Made by a program: the position numbers and the translations under genes. Below the pieces are notes generated by a model. It saw only the letters and a program-made list of their open reading frames with translations, searched no databases and was not told the DNA's origin. From positions 1 to 48,314 of the IMG/VR virus record IMGVR_UViG_3300044684_000025: 48,314 nucleotides of DNA; one strand, written 5' to 3'. This DNA is from a virus. Within the stretch, counting starts at the first letter, position 1. Each line of letters opens with the position of its first letter. Below, piece after piece: positions 38,118 to 46,990 of this stretch.

Positions 38118-39780
38118 GCTGCTGAAATTTGGACGGCTTGCTGCCTTGTTGATCAGGCTGTTGTGTCATTCCGTCTGGACCACCAGCAGTCATTGCTATT
38201 GCTGCTTCATCACCAGATTGTCCTTGTTGTCCGAATCCATCCTGACCGCCTTCTGGATTTAGGTTGGATTGAACAGCATTGCCATTCATGCCAGCAATTT
38301 CATCTTCGTCCATTTCTTTCTGCATCTTCTCAATCAAGTCATCATCCTGACGCAAAATGTGACGTTTGACCCATGGGGTAGAAAAATACTTTCCGACGTA
38401 TTGGTCTGCGTCATTCAACAGAGCAAGGCGTTCGCGAAGAATTTCAGTCTCCTTCAATTCAGCAAAGAAGTTGTCCTTCGCAAAGATGAACTTGACCTTC
38501 TGGAACATTGAAGGTGCTTCTTCTGCGCTGATAACACGCTTCAAAACGAGCTGTTTTTCCAGTGTTTTATAGAAGATGCCAGAGAAGCGGAGACGAATAC
38601 GGTCAATGAATTTCGAGAACTTCAATTCGTCTCGACTGATTTCAGTTGCGCGTCCAAGATTGAATGCGCCGCCACCATCGTCAGAAAGGCGGGAAACTGG
38701 AACTTGAAGCGCATGATACAGACGCTGTTTGAAGTAGTTTACGTCTTCCATTTGTCCAAGATTCTGGCCACCAGGAAGCGTTGAGATTTCTGTACCACGA
38801 CCACCTTCACGACGCGGTAGCCAGAAGTCCTCGAGCATGGTTGCATAGCGACGGTCATCGCGAATTTCACCAGACTGTGCATCATACACAACCTTGTTCT
38901 TGTGCTTGACCATCATGTCACGCAGGTATTGTTCCGCCTTCATCTTAGGCAGAGAACCGACGTCGATGTAAAACACACGACGTTCAGGCGCGCGCACGAG
39001 ACGATAAATGACAGCAGCGTCTTCCATAGCACGCAATTGATTCAATGGCTTAATTGCTTTGTGCAAATAACCAAGAACCATTTGATTGGTTGGGTCCATC
39101 AACCCAGAAGTGACTGCAACAATCGAATCATCAGCGATGCGCATACCTGTGGCATTCTGATATCCGCTCGTTGAAGTTTCCTTCAAAGCAAACCCACGAT
39201 CGTTGTAGATGTAGTATTCGCTCTTGGTTTGAATGGTAGATGCCAAACCTTTCGCTTGAGGAATACGGCGGATTTCACGAACCTTGCGCAGTTTGCGAGG
39301 ATCGATGTAGCGCATTTCAAGGATGCCATGATCTGGACGTTCTTCGTCAATAATGACGTGGAAGTATAGACGTCCGTCGATATACCAACGGCGACACAGA
39401 TCATAACCATTCATATTGAAGTCGAACAGACGAACGACTTCTTCAAATTCTTTACGAATGCGTTCCTTGACCTTTTCTGAATAGCCATCCAGCTGATCAA
39501 GATTGATCTGCACAAGATCTTCGTCTTCTGCAAATGCGACCATTTCATTGACGATGTCGTCAATTGCCGACTCAACTTCAGGCTGAATCGACATTTCACG
39601 ATAGCGTGTTACGAGTTCAGACTCTGTGCGAACAGCACCTTCTAGATCGAGATATGTGCCAACGACACCACCTTCTTGGACAATGACGGCGCCATCATCC
39701 TTGACTGGTGGTGCAAAAGATTGGATTTCTTTTTCCGGCTCTTTCTTTCTAAGAATGGAAAAGCCAAACAGATCTGCCAA
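38113..39780 (-). CDS. 20: Portal protein, T4 gp20-like
   Basis: 555 residues (T4 gp20 524). Dodecamer at the capsid vertex through which DNA passes. Family stretches are VTRYREMSIQPEVESAIDDI, VNEMVAFAEDEDLVQINLDQ, RRWYIDGRLYFHVIIDEERP, LEMRYIDPRKLRKVREIRR, VRAPERRVFYIDVGSLPKMK and DDRRYATMLEDFWLPRREGG, all typical of T4 portals. The C-terminal 60 residues are Gln/Gly-rich (NPEGGQDGFGQQGQSGDEAA) and probably disordered. The start is TTG 39780 with GGAG seven bases upstream, unusual for a structural gene. Confidence 0.96.
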   Translation of the reverse strand: MADLFGFSILRKKEPEKEIQSFAPPVKDDGAVIVQEGGVVGTYLDLEGAVRTESELVTRYREMSIQPEVESAIDDIVNEMVAFAEDEDLVQINLDQLDGYSEKVKERIRKEFEEVVRLFDFNMNGYDLCRRWYIDGRLYFHVIIDEERPDHGILEMRYIDPRKLRKVREIRRIPQAKGLASTIQTKSEYYIYNDRGFALKETSTSGYQNATGMRIADDSIVAVTSGLMDPTNQMVLGYLHKAIKPLNQLRAMEDAAVIYRLVRAPERRVFYIDVGSLPKMKAEQYLRDMMVKHKNKVVYDAQSGEIRDDRRYATMLEDFWLPRREGGRGTEISTLPGGQNLGQMEDVNYFKQRLYHALQVPVSRLSDDGGGAFNLGRATEISRDELKFSKFIDRIRLRFSGIFYKTLEKQLVLKRVISAEEAPSMFQKVKFIFAKDNFFAELKETEILRERLALLNDADQYVGKYFSTPWVKRHILRQDDDLIEKMQKEMDEDEIAGMNGNAVQSNLNPEGGQDGFGQQGQSGDEAAIAMTAGGPDGMTQQPDQQGSKPSKFQQQ

Positions 39781-39790
39781 GTTACATCTC

Positions 39791-39827
39791 CAAATAAAGT
39801 GGGCTACACGAAACTATGTAGCCCACT
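39791..39827 (-). terminator. Intrinsic terminator between tail tube and portal genes
   Basis: Minus-strand perfect 11-base stem AGTGGGCTACA / TGTAGCCCACT (39827-39817 and 39808-39798), eight-base loop, followed by TTATTTGG. It would limit read-through from genes 18-19 into 20. Confidence 0.8.
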
Positions 39828-39833
39828 GTTCAG

Positions 39834-40376
39834 TCAGTTCAAATCTGGGCGACCATCCAGAGTCCAGTAATCGAGTGAAAACTCAACCGTGAACTCTTCG
39901 ATAGCATTGTCATTTTCCCAGTTCAATTCAATTGCGCCGACGGTCAGAGGGAAAATATTCTCGAACGTGTAGGTGCAAATGACATTGCCAGTTTGACCAT
40001 ACTGAATGACCTGAGCACGAGACTGGTATTCAGCAGGAGCAGCAGTTCCGAATCCACGGATGTTGCCCTGGAAGGTGTTGATCTGAGAAGACCAGGTTTC
40101 CAATGCTTGACGAATCAGGAAGTCTTCATCGTTGATGACGGTGACAGACCAGTTTTCGTATGTGCGGCTTGTACCAGCAACCTTGGTACGACGACCGAAG
40201 TATGGAACTTCGATCGCCGGCATTGTGGATTGCGGAAGAGAAGCAGCACGGCAAAGGAACGGGACTTTGATGTCAGCTACTGCAGTTGCAGGATTCGTAA
40301 AAGAAACCTGGAACAGAGAAGGACGAGCACCACCAAATTGAAGGTTGCTCTTGATGTCCTGTACGTTAAACGCCAT
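39834..40376 (-). CDS. 19: Tail tube protein, T4 gp19-like
   Basis: 180 residues (T4 gp19 163). Forms the inner tube of the contractile tail. It starts MAFNVQDIKSNLQFGGARPS, with FQVSFTNPATAVADIKVPFL, CRAASLPQSTMPAIEVPYFG, RRTKVAGTSRTYENWSVTVI and NDEDFLIRQALETWSSQINT, all characteristic of gp19. It ends with EFTVEFSLDYWTLD. AGGAG precedes the ATG. Expressed with the sheath gene upstream and followed by a terminator. Confidence 0.95.
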   Translation of the reverse strand: MAFNVQDIKSNLQFGGARPSLFQVSFTNPATAVADIKVPFLCRAASLPQSTMPAIEVPYFGRRTKVAGTSRTYENWSVTVINDEDFLIRQALETWSSQINTFQGNIRGFGTAAPAEYQSRAQVIQYGQTGNVICTYTFENIFPLTVGAIELNWENDNAIEEFTVEFSLDYWTLDGRPDLN

Positions 40377-40400
40377 TGTCGTTTTCTCCTAAAGGCTGTA

Positions 40401-42428
40401 TTAGAACTGACCAACAACTTCGTTGAAATCGACGCCAGATGCAACAGCGACGAAGTTCAGACGGATGAAGTTGATGGAACGTTCCGGCTTGATGTAGATG
40501 TCGCCTACGAAGCTGTTGGAGTCAACAACCTGAGGGGTGTTGTTCGTACCATCGCAAACAACCTTGAAGTCGTAGATACCACGACGACCCTTGATGTCAC
40601 GCAGGTATGGTTCCACCATGTTTTTGAACTGAGCTTGTGTGAAACTGTCGTTGAACTCGAACAAGGTGAACTTAGCCGCAGTCGAAATTGCCTTCTCGAG
40701 AACAATGAACAAACGACGCACGTTGATACGGTCGAATGCAGAAGACTTAGTCTGCAGAGTCTTATCTCCATAGAGGACAACACCCTGGCCAGGGAAGGAA
40801 ACGACCGGGTTAACACCAGCAGAATAGAGGTCGTCACGTGCATCCGCGTTCGGATTCCATGCTAGCTTGACAACATTCTTGAGCTGACCACGGTTGAAAC
40901 CAGCTGGCGACCACCAAGGATCACGAGTTTGATCAGTGTATGCGCACAGACCAGCAACATCACCATTCAAAGGAACCCAACGATACTTGTCATTGTACTT
41001 GTCGTACATGTACTTGTATCCAGAATCCATGACGGTGTACGAGGTGGACGAAAGACGATTGCGGAATGTAACAACTGCGCTGTCTTCGTTGCCCTTGTTG
41101 TTAACAACAGCAGCAAGCGGAGGAGAAACGAAGTTGATACAATCCTTACGCTTAGTGGTAATGTTGTCTGTGATGTAGTTTGGAACTTGTTCGCCAGAAA
41201 CACCACCTACCGACTTGCCACCTAGGATCAACGCAACGTCGATGGATTCTGCATCAGCAAACACATCATATGCGTTAGTGATAGCAGAAGGAGCGATGGT
41301 TGATTCGGAAGCAGAGTCAGTACCGCCAGACATGGTCTGCGAAAGAGGCAGAACATTAGTGGAAGGAACGACGTTTACAGTCGTGTTAGAAGCTGCGCCT
41401 GGACGGTCAGAACCCCAATACAAGTATGCAGAACCCTGATTGATGACATGAGCGTAGTAGTTAGAACCACCCTGATCTGCCTGTGCGTCTGTGCCACGAG
41501 AAAGACCAACCCACTTCTCAAGGACGGCACCCTTTGTGCCAGTAAACACACCGTTCTGGTCAACAACGACAACGTGCAGCTCATCGCCAGTTACACCAAG
41601 ATTGTTAGCGTAAGTAGAGGTTCCTGGTGGCACCCCAATGATACCAGAGAACTCCCAAGTACGTGTCACCAGGGTCTGAGAAACGTTTGAGTTAGTTGCA
41701 ACGCGAGAACCAAGAGTCAGAGTTGCAGTAACAACACCGTTAGAGATGATGACCGGCGAAGACTTGGAAGTGACCTGAACCGTTTGAACACCAACAGCGT
41801 TGTTACCAATGATGAGGTAATCGCCGACCTGGATCGAGCTGAGAATGTTCGTTGCATCTGCAGAAGCGTCAGCATTTGCAGTGTTAGAACCACTGGAGTT
41901 GGTGATCTTCAGAGTACCAGATGTGGAGCCGACACCAAAGTCAAATTCGACTGTGTTGTTTGCGTTCGTAGGTGCACCAACAACCGACTGGTACGCACTG
42001 TTGCTATCGCAAACGGAAACGCGCAGGCTGTTACCAGCAGCACCAGGATAACGAGCAAACCAGAGAACATTATTAGAGAATGTTCCTGAGAGAGCTTCGT
42101 ATGCATCCAGGTTCTTAATCTGGATCGGAGTGGTGGTGCCAGTGTTAGCAACTGCGTTGTAGGTGTTCGAATCAACTGCACGGGAAATGTACAGCTGCTG
42201 AGAATATGCAAGATATGACGCAGCCGTCAACCAAGTTTCAAAGTTGGTATCGGTTGGCGTAAGGAAATTATTGCGTAGGTCGATTTCGGAACTAACCTGC
42301 ACTGCCTGGTCGGCTGGTCCCCACGAGAAAACGCCAGCAATAGCTGCTTTTGTGGTGGACACTGCCGGCACGACGGTGGTCAGGTCAATTTCCTGCCAAT
42401 CAACGCCTGGTGAAACTCGGAAAGTCAT
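40401..42428 (-). CDS. 18: Tail sheath protein, T4 gp18-like
   Basis: 675 residues from ATG 42428, with AGGAG eight bases upstream (T4 gp18 659). N-terminal FRVSPGVDWQEIDLTTVVPA and AVSTTKAAIAGVFSWGPADQ are the sheath signature. The variable middle domains are Thr/Ser/Asn-rich and surface-exposed. The C-terminal domain has PWWSPAGFNRGQLKNVVKLA, QGVVLYGDKTLQTKSSAFDR, INVRRLFIVLEKAISTAAKF and TLFEFNDSFTQAQFKNMVEP, strongly conserved in contractile tails. It contracts to drive the tube through the envelope. Confidence 0.97.
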   Translation of the reverse strand: MTFRVSPGVDWQEIDLTTVVPAVSTTKAAIAGVFSWGPADQAVQVSSEIDLRNNFLTPTDTNFETWLTAASYLAYSQQLYISRAVDSNTYNAVANTGTTTPIQIKNLDAYEALSGTFSNNVLWFARYPGAAGNSLRVSVCDSNSAYQSVVGAPTNANNTVEFDFGVGSTSGTLKITNSSGSNTANADASADATNILSSIQVGDYLIIGNNAVGVQTVQVTSKSSPVIISNGVVTATLTLGSRVATNSNVSQTLVTRTWEFSGIIGVPPGTSTYANNLGVTGDELHVVVVDQNGVFTGTKGAVLEKWVGLSRGTDAQADQGGSNYYAHVINQGSAYLYWGSDRPGAASNTTVNVVPSTNVLPLSQTMSGGTDSASESTIAPSAITNAYDVFADAESIDVALILGGKSVGGVSGEQVPNYITDNITTKRKDCINFVSPPLAAVVNNKGNEDSAVVTFRNRLSSTSYTVMDSGYKYMYDKYNDKYRWVPLNGDVAGLCAYTDQTRDPWWSPAGFNRGQLKNVVKLAWNPNADARDDLYSAGVNPVVSFPGQGVVLYGDKTLQTKSSAFDRINVRRLFIVLEKAISTAAKFTLFEFNDSFTQAQFKNMVEPYLRDIKGRRGIYDFKVVCDGTNNTPQVVDSNSFVGDIYIKPERSINFIRLNFVAVASGVDFNEVVGQF

Positions 42429-42467
42429 TAGTGGATCTCCTGTCAAGAGGATGCGAGATTCGACAAC

Positions 42468-42475
42468 TATTTATT
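42468..42475 (-). promoter_or_regulatory. Late promoter variant AATAAATA for gene 18
   Basis: Minus-strand AATAAATA, one mismatch to the late consensus, 40 bases upstream of the gp18 ATG, between genes 17 and 18. Confidence 0.65.
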
Positions 42476-42486
42476 AAATCATTGTT

Positions 42487-44181
42487 TTAGAAATCACCAA
42501 AGAAAGATTTGTCAAAATCGCTCTTAAAGGCGTCCGGTAGATTGGTGATGATTTCTTCTAGAGAACGACCATCGTCTAAGAAACCAAGAGGAAGCATTTC
42601 TTCTTCCATTTCGTTCGACTTGATTTCAATCATTCGCTGACGAATATCAGAATCAAGAAGATCCTTAAAATATGTCTGCGTGGTTGCCCATGAGAACAGA
42701 ACCAAACACATCACGAAGTCGTCATGTTTACCGACTTCCGCGTTGTAGCTGTTGCCATCTTCGACGTAAGAATACAGTTCTTCTACGATTTCTTCAGACT
42801 GAACCAACAGCTGGTGGCTTTCAATCAAGTGTTTGAGGTTGAAGCAACCCATACGCTTGACAGGAGGTGTAGTTTTGACACCAGGACGTCCACCCTTACC
42901 GAAACCGCCGCCGAGCACCCAACCCTTACGACCTGTTGATGTACAATAGAGAAGGTTTTCGACTTCCAACTCATCGTTAAGAAGCTGAGCGACCTGGCCA
43001 CCAATATCGTTGATTTCCACTAGGATTTGAGCGTTGTTGTATTTCTTAGCAGCCTGGGCGATGAAGTTTGGAAACACATGCGGAGCAACCAAGTTGTCTC
43101 TGTACGTGCAGACAACTTTGTATGGGAACTTCGATGTGTCGACGATGACAAACGCTGAATAGTCGCCACCACCACCGCGAGCAACGTCGACTGTGATGAA
43201 ATAACGACCTTCAGGATTTGGTTCTTCGTAGATATTGATTTTGCCACTTCGAGCAATTGGCTTGATCCAGAACAAGCTTTGGAGCGCGTCTGCCGAGATA
43301 AGCGTCGACGATGAACCGATAAAGTTCGTTTCAAATTCTTGGCGGAACTGTTCAGGAGAAGTGTTGTTGATAGTTTCCTGTTTCCACTTCTCATCACGCC
43401 CAGGTACTTCTGACCAGTGTGCTTCAAATGGAACGTAATCATTCTTTCCTGGCTCACCCGGAGCCTTGACAGCATCATGCCAGAATTTCGCGAACAAGTC
43501 GAAACCGTTCGGCGTTGAAGTCATGATGACCTTCGTCTTCGTACCAGAAGTGATGGTTGGGTATGTAGAAGTGAAAAACTTCTGTTGCAGGTTACGCTCG
43601 ATGTGAGCGAACTCGTCCAGATATACCAGATTGATGGATTTACCACGGATCGCGCTGGATGAAGTAGCAGAAGCTAGAACCTGTGAACCATTCTCAAGTA
43701 CAATGCGTCGCTTGTTCCAAATGTGAACACCTTGTTGCATCCACTTAGGCAAGTTTTCATATGCCATCTGAACACGCTCAAGAATTTCTTGAGATTGATC
43801 AAATTTGTTGGCAAGAATCGCAACGCGGTATTGTGGATTGAAAATGATGTACCAGAGGATCAATGCTGCTGTCGTTGTGGTCTTACCAACCTGACGTGGA
43901 AGTTTCGCAATCGTAAAACGATTTTCATGCATCGTCTTGATCATCTTCTCTTGGAATGGCCACATATTGAATGGCACGATACCATCGTCAAGCGAGATGA
44001 TCTTTACATAGTTCTTGACGAAATAGATGATGTCTTCCGAGCACATCGCCATTTCAAGCGCTTGCTCGCGTTCAAGTTGGATTTGAATGCCAGCAGGCTT
44101 AAGATTAGGGTTGCCTGAATACGAAGAGCCTTCATCATAGCCTAATTCAAATACGTCTTCTGGATCTTTCTTTTTAACCAT
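42487..44181 (-). CDS. 17: Terminase large subunit, T4 gp17-like
   Basis: 564 residues from ATG 44181 (T4 gp17 610), overlapping gene 16 by eight bases. ATPase: Walker A LPRQVGKTT (94-102), Walker B NLVYLDEFAHI with D189/E190, coupling motif MTSTPNG near 219. Nuclease: FITVDVARGGGGDYSAFVIV with the first catalytic Asp, LVEINDIGGQVAQLL and KHDDFVMCLVL with further acidic residues of the RNase H fold. It cuts and pumps DNA into proheads. If the DNA is hypermodified, it must package modified DNA. Confidence 0.97.
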   Translation of the reverse strand: MVKKKDPEDVFELGYDEGSSYSGNPNLKPAGIQIQLEREQALEMAMCSEDIIYFVKNYVKIISLDDGIVPFNMWPFQEKMIKTMHENRFTIAKLPRQVGKTTTTAALILWYIIFNPQYRVAILANKFDQSQEILERVQMAYENLPKWMQQGVHIWNKRRIVLENGSQVLASATSSSAIRGKSINLVYLDEFAHIERNLQQKFFTSTYPTITSGTKTKVIMTSTPNGFDLFAKFWHDAVKAPGEPGKNDYVPFEAHWSEVPGRDEKWKQETINNTSPEQFRQEFETNFIGSSSTLISADALQSLFWIKPIARSGKINIYEEPNPEGRYFITVDVARGGGGDYSAFVIVDTSKFPYKVVCTYRDNLVAPHVFPNFIAQAAKKYNNAQILVEINDIGGQVAQLLNDELEVENLLYCTSTGRKGWVLGGGFGKGGRPGVKTTPPVKRMGCFNLKHLIESHQLLVQSEEIVEELYSYVEDGNSYNAEVGKHDDFVMCLVLFSWATTQTYFKDLLDSDIRQRMIEIKSNEMEEEMLPLGFLDDGRSLEEIITNLPDAFKSDFDKSFFGDF

Positions 44182-44680
44182 TCTCAATTACCGTTGCTTC
44201 GACAGTGATCGCAGCAGCTTGTGCACGTTTTGTGCGCAATTCATTCAGGAAGTCTTCCGTTGTTCCAATGAATACATTGCTGTTGCTAATCGTAGCAACT
44301 TCCTTGCTCTCTTCTTTCTTTGGAATGACTGGAAGGAGTTGTCTACGTTTCTCGTGAAGATCGATCAGCTGTTTGTTGGAATCTGTGAGAGTCTTGATCA
44401 ACGTTGATACAATTTCGAACGCTCTTGGCTGTTCAGTTTGTTTTGCGATAACAAGAAGTTCGTCTAAAGCATCAACGCCTTTTTCGATAAGTTTCTTGAC
44501 ATTCTCTCTCGCAATGGCAAAATCTTCTTCGCCATCCTTTTCTTCTTGAGTTAGCTCAACAATCTCTTCAACTGTTTCTTCCAACTCAACCGGAAGCCGA
44601 GGAGTCTCTTCCTCTTTTTCGATCACCAGTGGATTCATACCAAGTGCATCACTAATGGACTTCATCACTTCTTGTGTCAT
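44174..44680 (-). CDS. 16: Terminase small subunit, T4 gp16-like
   Basis: 168 residues (T4 gp16 164). DNA-recognition partner of gp17. Acidic N-terminus (EELEETVEEIVELTQEEKDG region), central helices EDFAIARENVKKLIEKGVDA, LDELLVIAKQTEQPRAFEIV and STLIKTLTDSNKQLIDLHEK, then FIGTTEDFLNELRTKRAQA. RAFEIVSTLIKTLTDxNKxLxDLH is the pattern of T4-like small terminases. It overlaps gene 15 by four bases. Confidence 0.92.
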   Translation of the reverse strand: MTQEVMKSISDALGMNPLVIEKEEETPRLPVELEETVEEIVELTQEEKDGEEDFAIARENVKKLIEKGVDALDELLVIAKQTEQPRAFEIVSTLIKTLTDSNKQLIDLHEKRRQLLPVIPKKEESKEVATISNSNVFIGTTEDFLNELRTKRAQAAAITVEATVIENG

Positions 44681-45480
44681 TGTTTATCCGTTACCGTTAC
44701 GATAAAGTTGTAACATCCATCAGGGTCGACGCTATTTGGAGGAACAGTGAGAGATGAATTTGAAGTTGGGTTGCCATTGGCATCTTGACCAGGAACAACC
44801 TGAATGCTAGAAAATTGAGTGTTTGAATCTGGATCCCAGAAATTCACATTCGATACAGTGATAAGTTTGCCAGAATTTACTGGTCCGTAGAAGTTTGCTT
44901 TGCAGGTGAAGCTCAGTGTCCAAATGAGGGCACGGCGTTCGCTGAAATCACCTTCGTAGCTGTCCTGATTCATCACAGAGTTGAGGACATACGGCACGTC
45001 AACAGAAATTCCCATCTGATCGATCATCTTGATCGTCACTGTGAAATCTGGCGAGAAGAATGGGAGGATTTGTTCAAGAATCTGAGAACCATCGTCCCAA
45101 GAACGCACCAAAATACTCAGTACAAAATTTATATCGTAAGGAACTGGGTTGTAGACCGCCAGAATGTTGCGCGGATTAGTTGGATCCGGAACTTTAATTT
45201 GGCTAGTTCCATTCAACTTACGATCACCAGCATACGTCATTCCTTGAATTTCAAATGACATGCGAGGTAGCTGTGTTGCAACTGCCTTATCAAAATCAGG
45301 ATCTTGGCGTAGACGCATCAAATACTTTTCAGCAGGACCATACGCAATAGGCACGTTGACGGTCTTGCTTATGGTGCCGTCAGCAGATTTCTTGACAATT
45401 TGGATGTCATTGAACAACGTGCCGAAGACGATGATGTATCGGCGAAGCAATTCATTGTAGAATGGGCTGTTACCGAGCAT
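44677..45480 (-). CDS. 15: Tail sheath stabilizer/completion protein, T4 gp15-like
   Basis: 267 residues (T4 gp15 272). Caps the tail and joins it to the head neck. N-terminal MLGNSPFYNELLRRYIIVFG, then TLFNDIQIVKK, VPIAYGPAEKYLMRLRQDPD and LPRMSFEIQGMTYAGDRKLN, all diagnostic. PVPYDINFVLSILVRSWDDG and QILEQILPFFSPDFTVTIK follow. Start overlaps the gene 14 stop by one base. Confidence 0.96.
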   Translation of the reverse strand: MLGNSPFYNELLRRYIIVFGTLFNDIQIVKKSADGTISKTVNVPIAYGPAEKYLMRLRQDPDFDKAVATQLPRMSFEIQGMTYAGDRKLNGTSQIKVPDPTNPRNILAVYNPVPYDINFVLSILVRSWDDGSQILEQILPFFSPDFTVTIKMIDQMGISVDVPYVLNSVMNQDSYEGDFSERRALIWTLSFTCKANFYGPVNSGKLITVSNVNFWDPDSNTQFSSIQVVPGQDANGNPTSNSSLTVPPNSVDPDGCYNFIVTVTDKQ

Positions 45481-46223
45481 TAGAATTTACCACTCGTCAT
45501 TGGGTTCTGATCAGAATAATCAATGAAGGTTTGACCTTCCCAACCAATATCAGTGACTTCAGAACCTGGATCATTGGTATCTGGATCGTCATCACCATAT
45601 GCAATAGTTGTGCCATCTTCGCCTTCGATGAAGCTACCATCTTCGCCTTCAAGCTGTTCTGGCGAATTGTTGTTGCCAGGCACAACATATTTCTGGAAGA
45701 GCTGATCGATGAAATCGTATCCAGTTGAGAACAATTCGTTGTTGTATTCAAACACTTCACATGTCAAGTCATATGCCTGAAGCGAACCGAACTGATACAT
45801 GACTGGCTTGTAATCCACGAACGTGATCTCAAACAACTTCCCAGTCATTGGGAAGTAAATGAGATCTCCCTCTCGCGGTCGCGTTGGCATGAACAGACTA
45901 TCTTTGTCAAGGACTTCAAATTTGAATTCACGCTTTGACAAAGAAAGGATGACTTGATCGCGAATCTCTACACCAAATTTAGATAAGAACTGCCCATCTC
46001 CTGTGAATCCATCAACTGTCTTGATGTAGCAGGCAACAGGATATGCTGCTTCAAACTTTGACAGTTTGTCATCCACAATGACTGTATCAGGGTTCAATTG
46101 AACGCGCTTGATGTAATAGAGGTCCGCAGCATACATTTTGAGTGCTTCGTGAACAAGGCTCTCGATAAGATCCTGTTCTGTCGAAGAAGTGTAGTTGCGA
46201 AAATATGGATTAGAACCCATCAT
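45480..46223 (-). CDS. 14: Neck protein, T4 gp14-like
   Basis: 247 residues (T4 gp14 256). Head-completion protein that with gp13 closes the portal after packaging. It starts MMGSNPYFRNYTSSTEQDLI and has ESLVHEALKMYAADLYYIKR, DKLSKFEAAYPVACYIKTVD, GQFLSKFGVEIRDQVILSLS and REGDLIYFPMTGKLFEITFV, then KPVMYQFGSLQAYDLTCEVF, as in gp14. The C-terminal acidic stretch (EGEDGSFIEGEDGTTIAYGD) is probably flexible. It overlaps gene 13 by four bases. Confidence 0.95.
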   Translation of the reverse strand: MMGSNPYFRNYTSSTEQDLIESLVHEALKMYAADLYYIKRVQLNPDTVIVDDKLSKFEAAYPVACYIKTVDGFTGDGQFLSKFGVEIRDQVILSLSKREFKFEVLDKDSLFMPTRPREGDLIYFPMTGKLFEITFVDYKPVMYQFGSLQAYDLTCEVFEYNNELFSTGYDFIDQLFQKYVVPGNNNSPEQLEGEDGSFIEGEDGTTIAYGDDDPDTNDPGSEVTDIGWEGQTFIDYSDQNPMTSGKF

Positions 46224-46960
46224 CCCTCCATGAATGCAGGAGGCAAGCTGTAAGAGAAAATCATTTCATCTTCAAGCTTCTTGCGTTCTTCGCTATATCG
46301 CGCGAACAATTCATCGGCATTGAATTGTATTCCGCCCGCAAGTTGCATTCCTTTGAATTTTTGCAAATTGGTTGCCCATTGGATTCCAATGATCGTAGTT
46401 GCATAGCGGAGCAACCAACGATCTGCCCAGAGTTTAGGATACTGCACTGGATCAATTACGCTGTAGCATTCGACAACGAGATACTGACCTGGAACTACTT
46501 TGTTCCAGTCCATATCAATCCAGAGCTTGTTGGACAAGCGATTGTAGCGGATTCGTTGTGAACCAACCAATAGCTGTTGCAACAAACTGACATGCTGCAT
46601 TGCCATGAAGAATGGCACCATTGATTGCGATGTCAGTGTATACAGGTCGTTTAATGCGATCTGATACTGAATGTTGAAGATGCCGCCCTGTGTAATTGAA
46701 GAACCGATATCAAAAATGGAAACGGCTCCGATAATATTCGGCGGCAACGTGATGTATTTGTTGTCGATATCAGTTTGTTGAATCTGATATTTGTAGTATG
46801 TCTTATCAGTTCCATCGAAGTGATAATCAGCGTAATACTGCAAAGCTTCGTCGATTCTGTCTTCAACCTGATCGTCATCCACGTTGATCTCTACTACTGG
46901 TGCACCCAGCTCACGTAGGCACCATTCCTTGAAAGATTGACGATCGACTGGCAATGCCAT
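46220..46960 (-). CDS. 13: Neck protein, T4 gp13-like
   Basis: 246 residues (T4 gp13 309). Head-completion partner of gp14. MALPVDRQSFKEWCLRELGA, PVVEINVDDDQVEDRIDEAL, QYYADYHFDGTDKTYYKYQI and RIRYNRLSNKLWIDMDWNKV, then GQYLVVECYSVIDP and RWLLRYATTIIGIQWATNLQ are all typical of gp13. CGGAG lies before the ATG, and a late-type TAAATA box 23 bases upstream. Confidence 0.96.
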   Translation of the reverse strand: MALPVDRQSFKEWCLRELGAPVVEINVDDDQVEDRIDEALQYYADYHFDGTDKTYYKYQIQQTDIDNKYITLPPNIIGAVSIFDIGSSITQGGIFNIQYQIALNDLYTLTSQSMVPFFMAMQHVSLLQQLLVGSQRIRYNRLSNKLWIDMDWNKVVPGQYLVVECYSVIDPVQYPKLWADRWLLRYATTIIGIQWATNLQKFKGMQLAGGIQFNADELFARYSEERKKLEDEMIFSYSLPPAFMEG

Positions 46961-46982
46961 GATTTTCTCCGATTAATCTTTG

Positions 46983-46990
46983 TATTTAGC
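46983..46990 (-). promoter_or_regulatory. Candidate late promoter, GCTAAATA
   Basis: Minus-strand GCTAAATA (46990-46983), six of eight to TATAAATA, 23 bases before the gp13 ATG and overlapping the stop of the upstream gene. Confidence 0.4.

Noticed and set aside
39993-40865. 290-codon open frame on the plus strand across genes 18 and 19
   Set aside because: It is antisense to two conserved virion genes, crosses their junction, has no ribosome site and a composition typical of a shadow frame.
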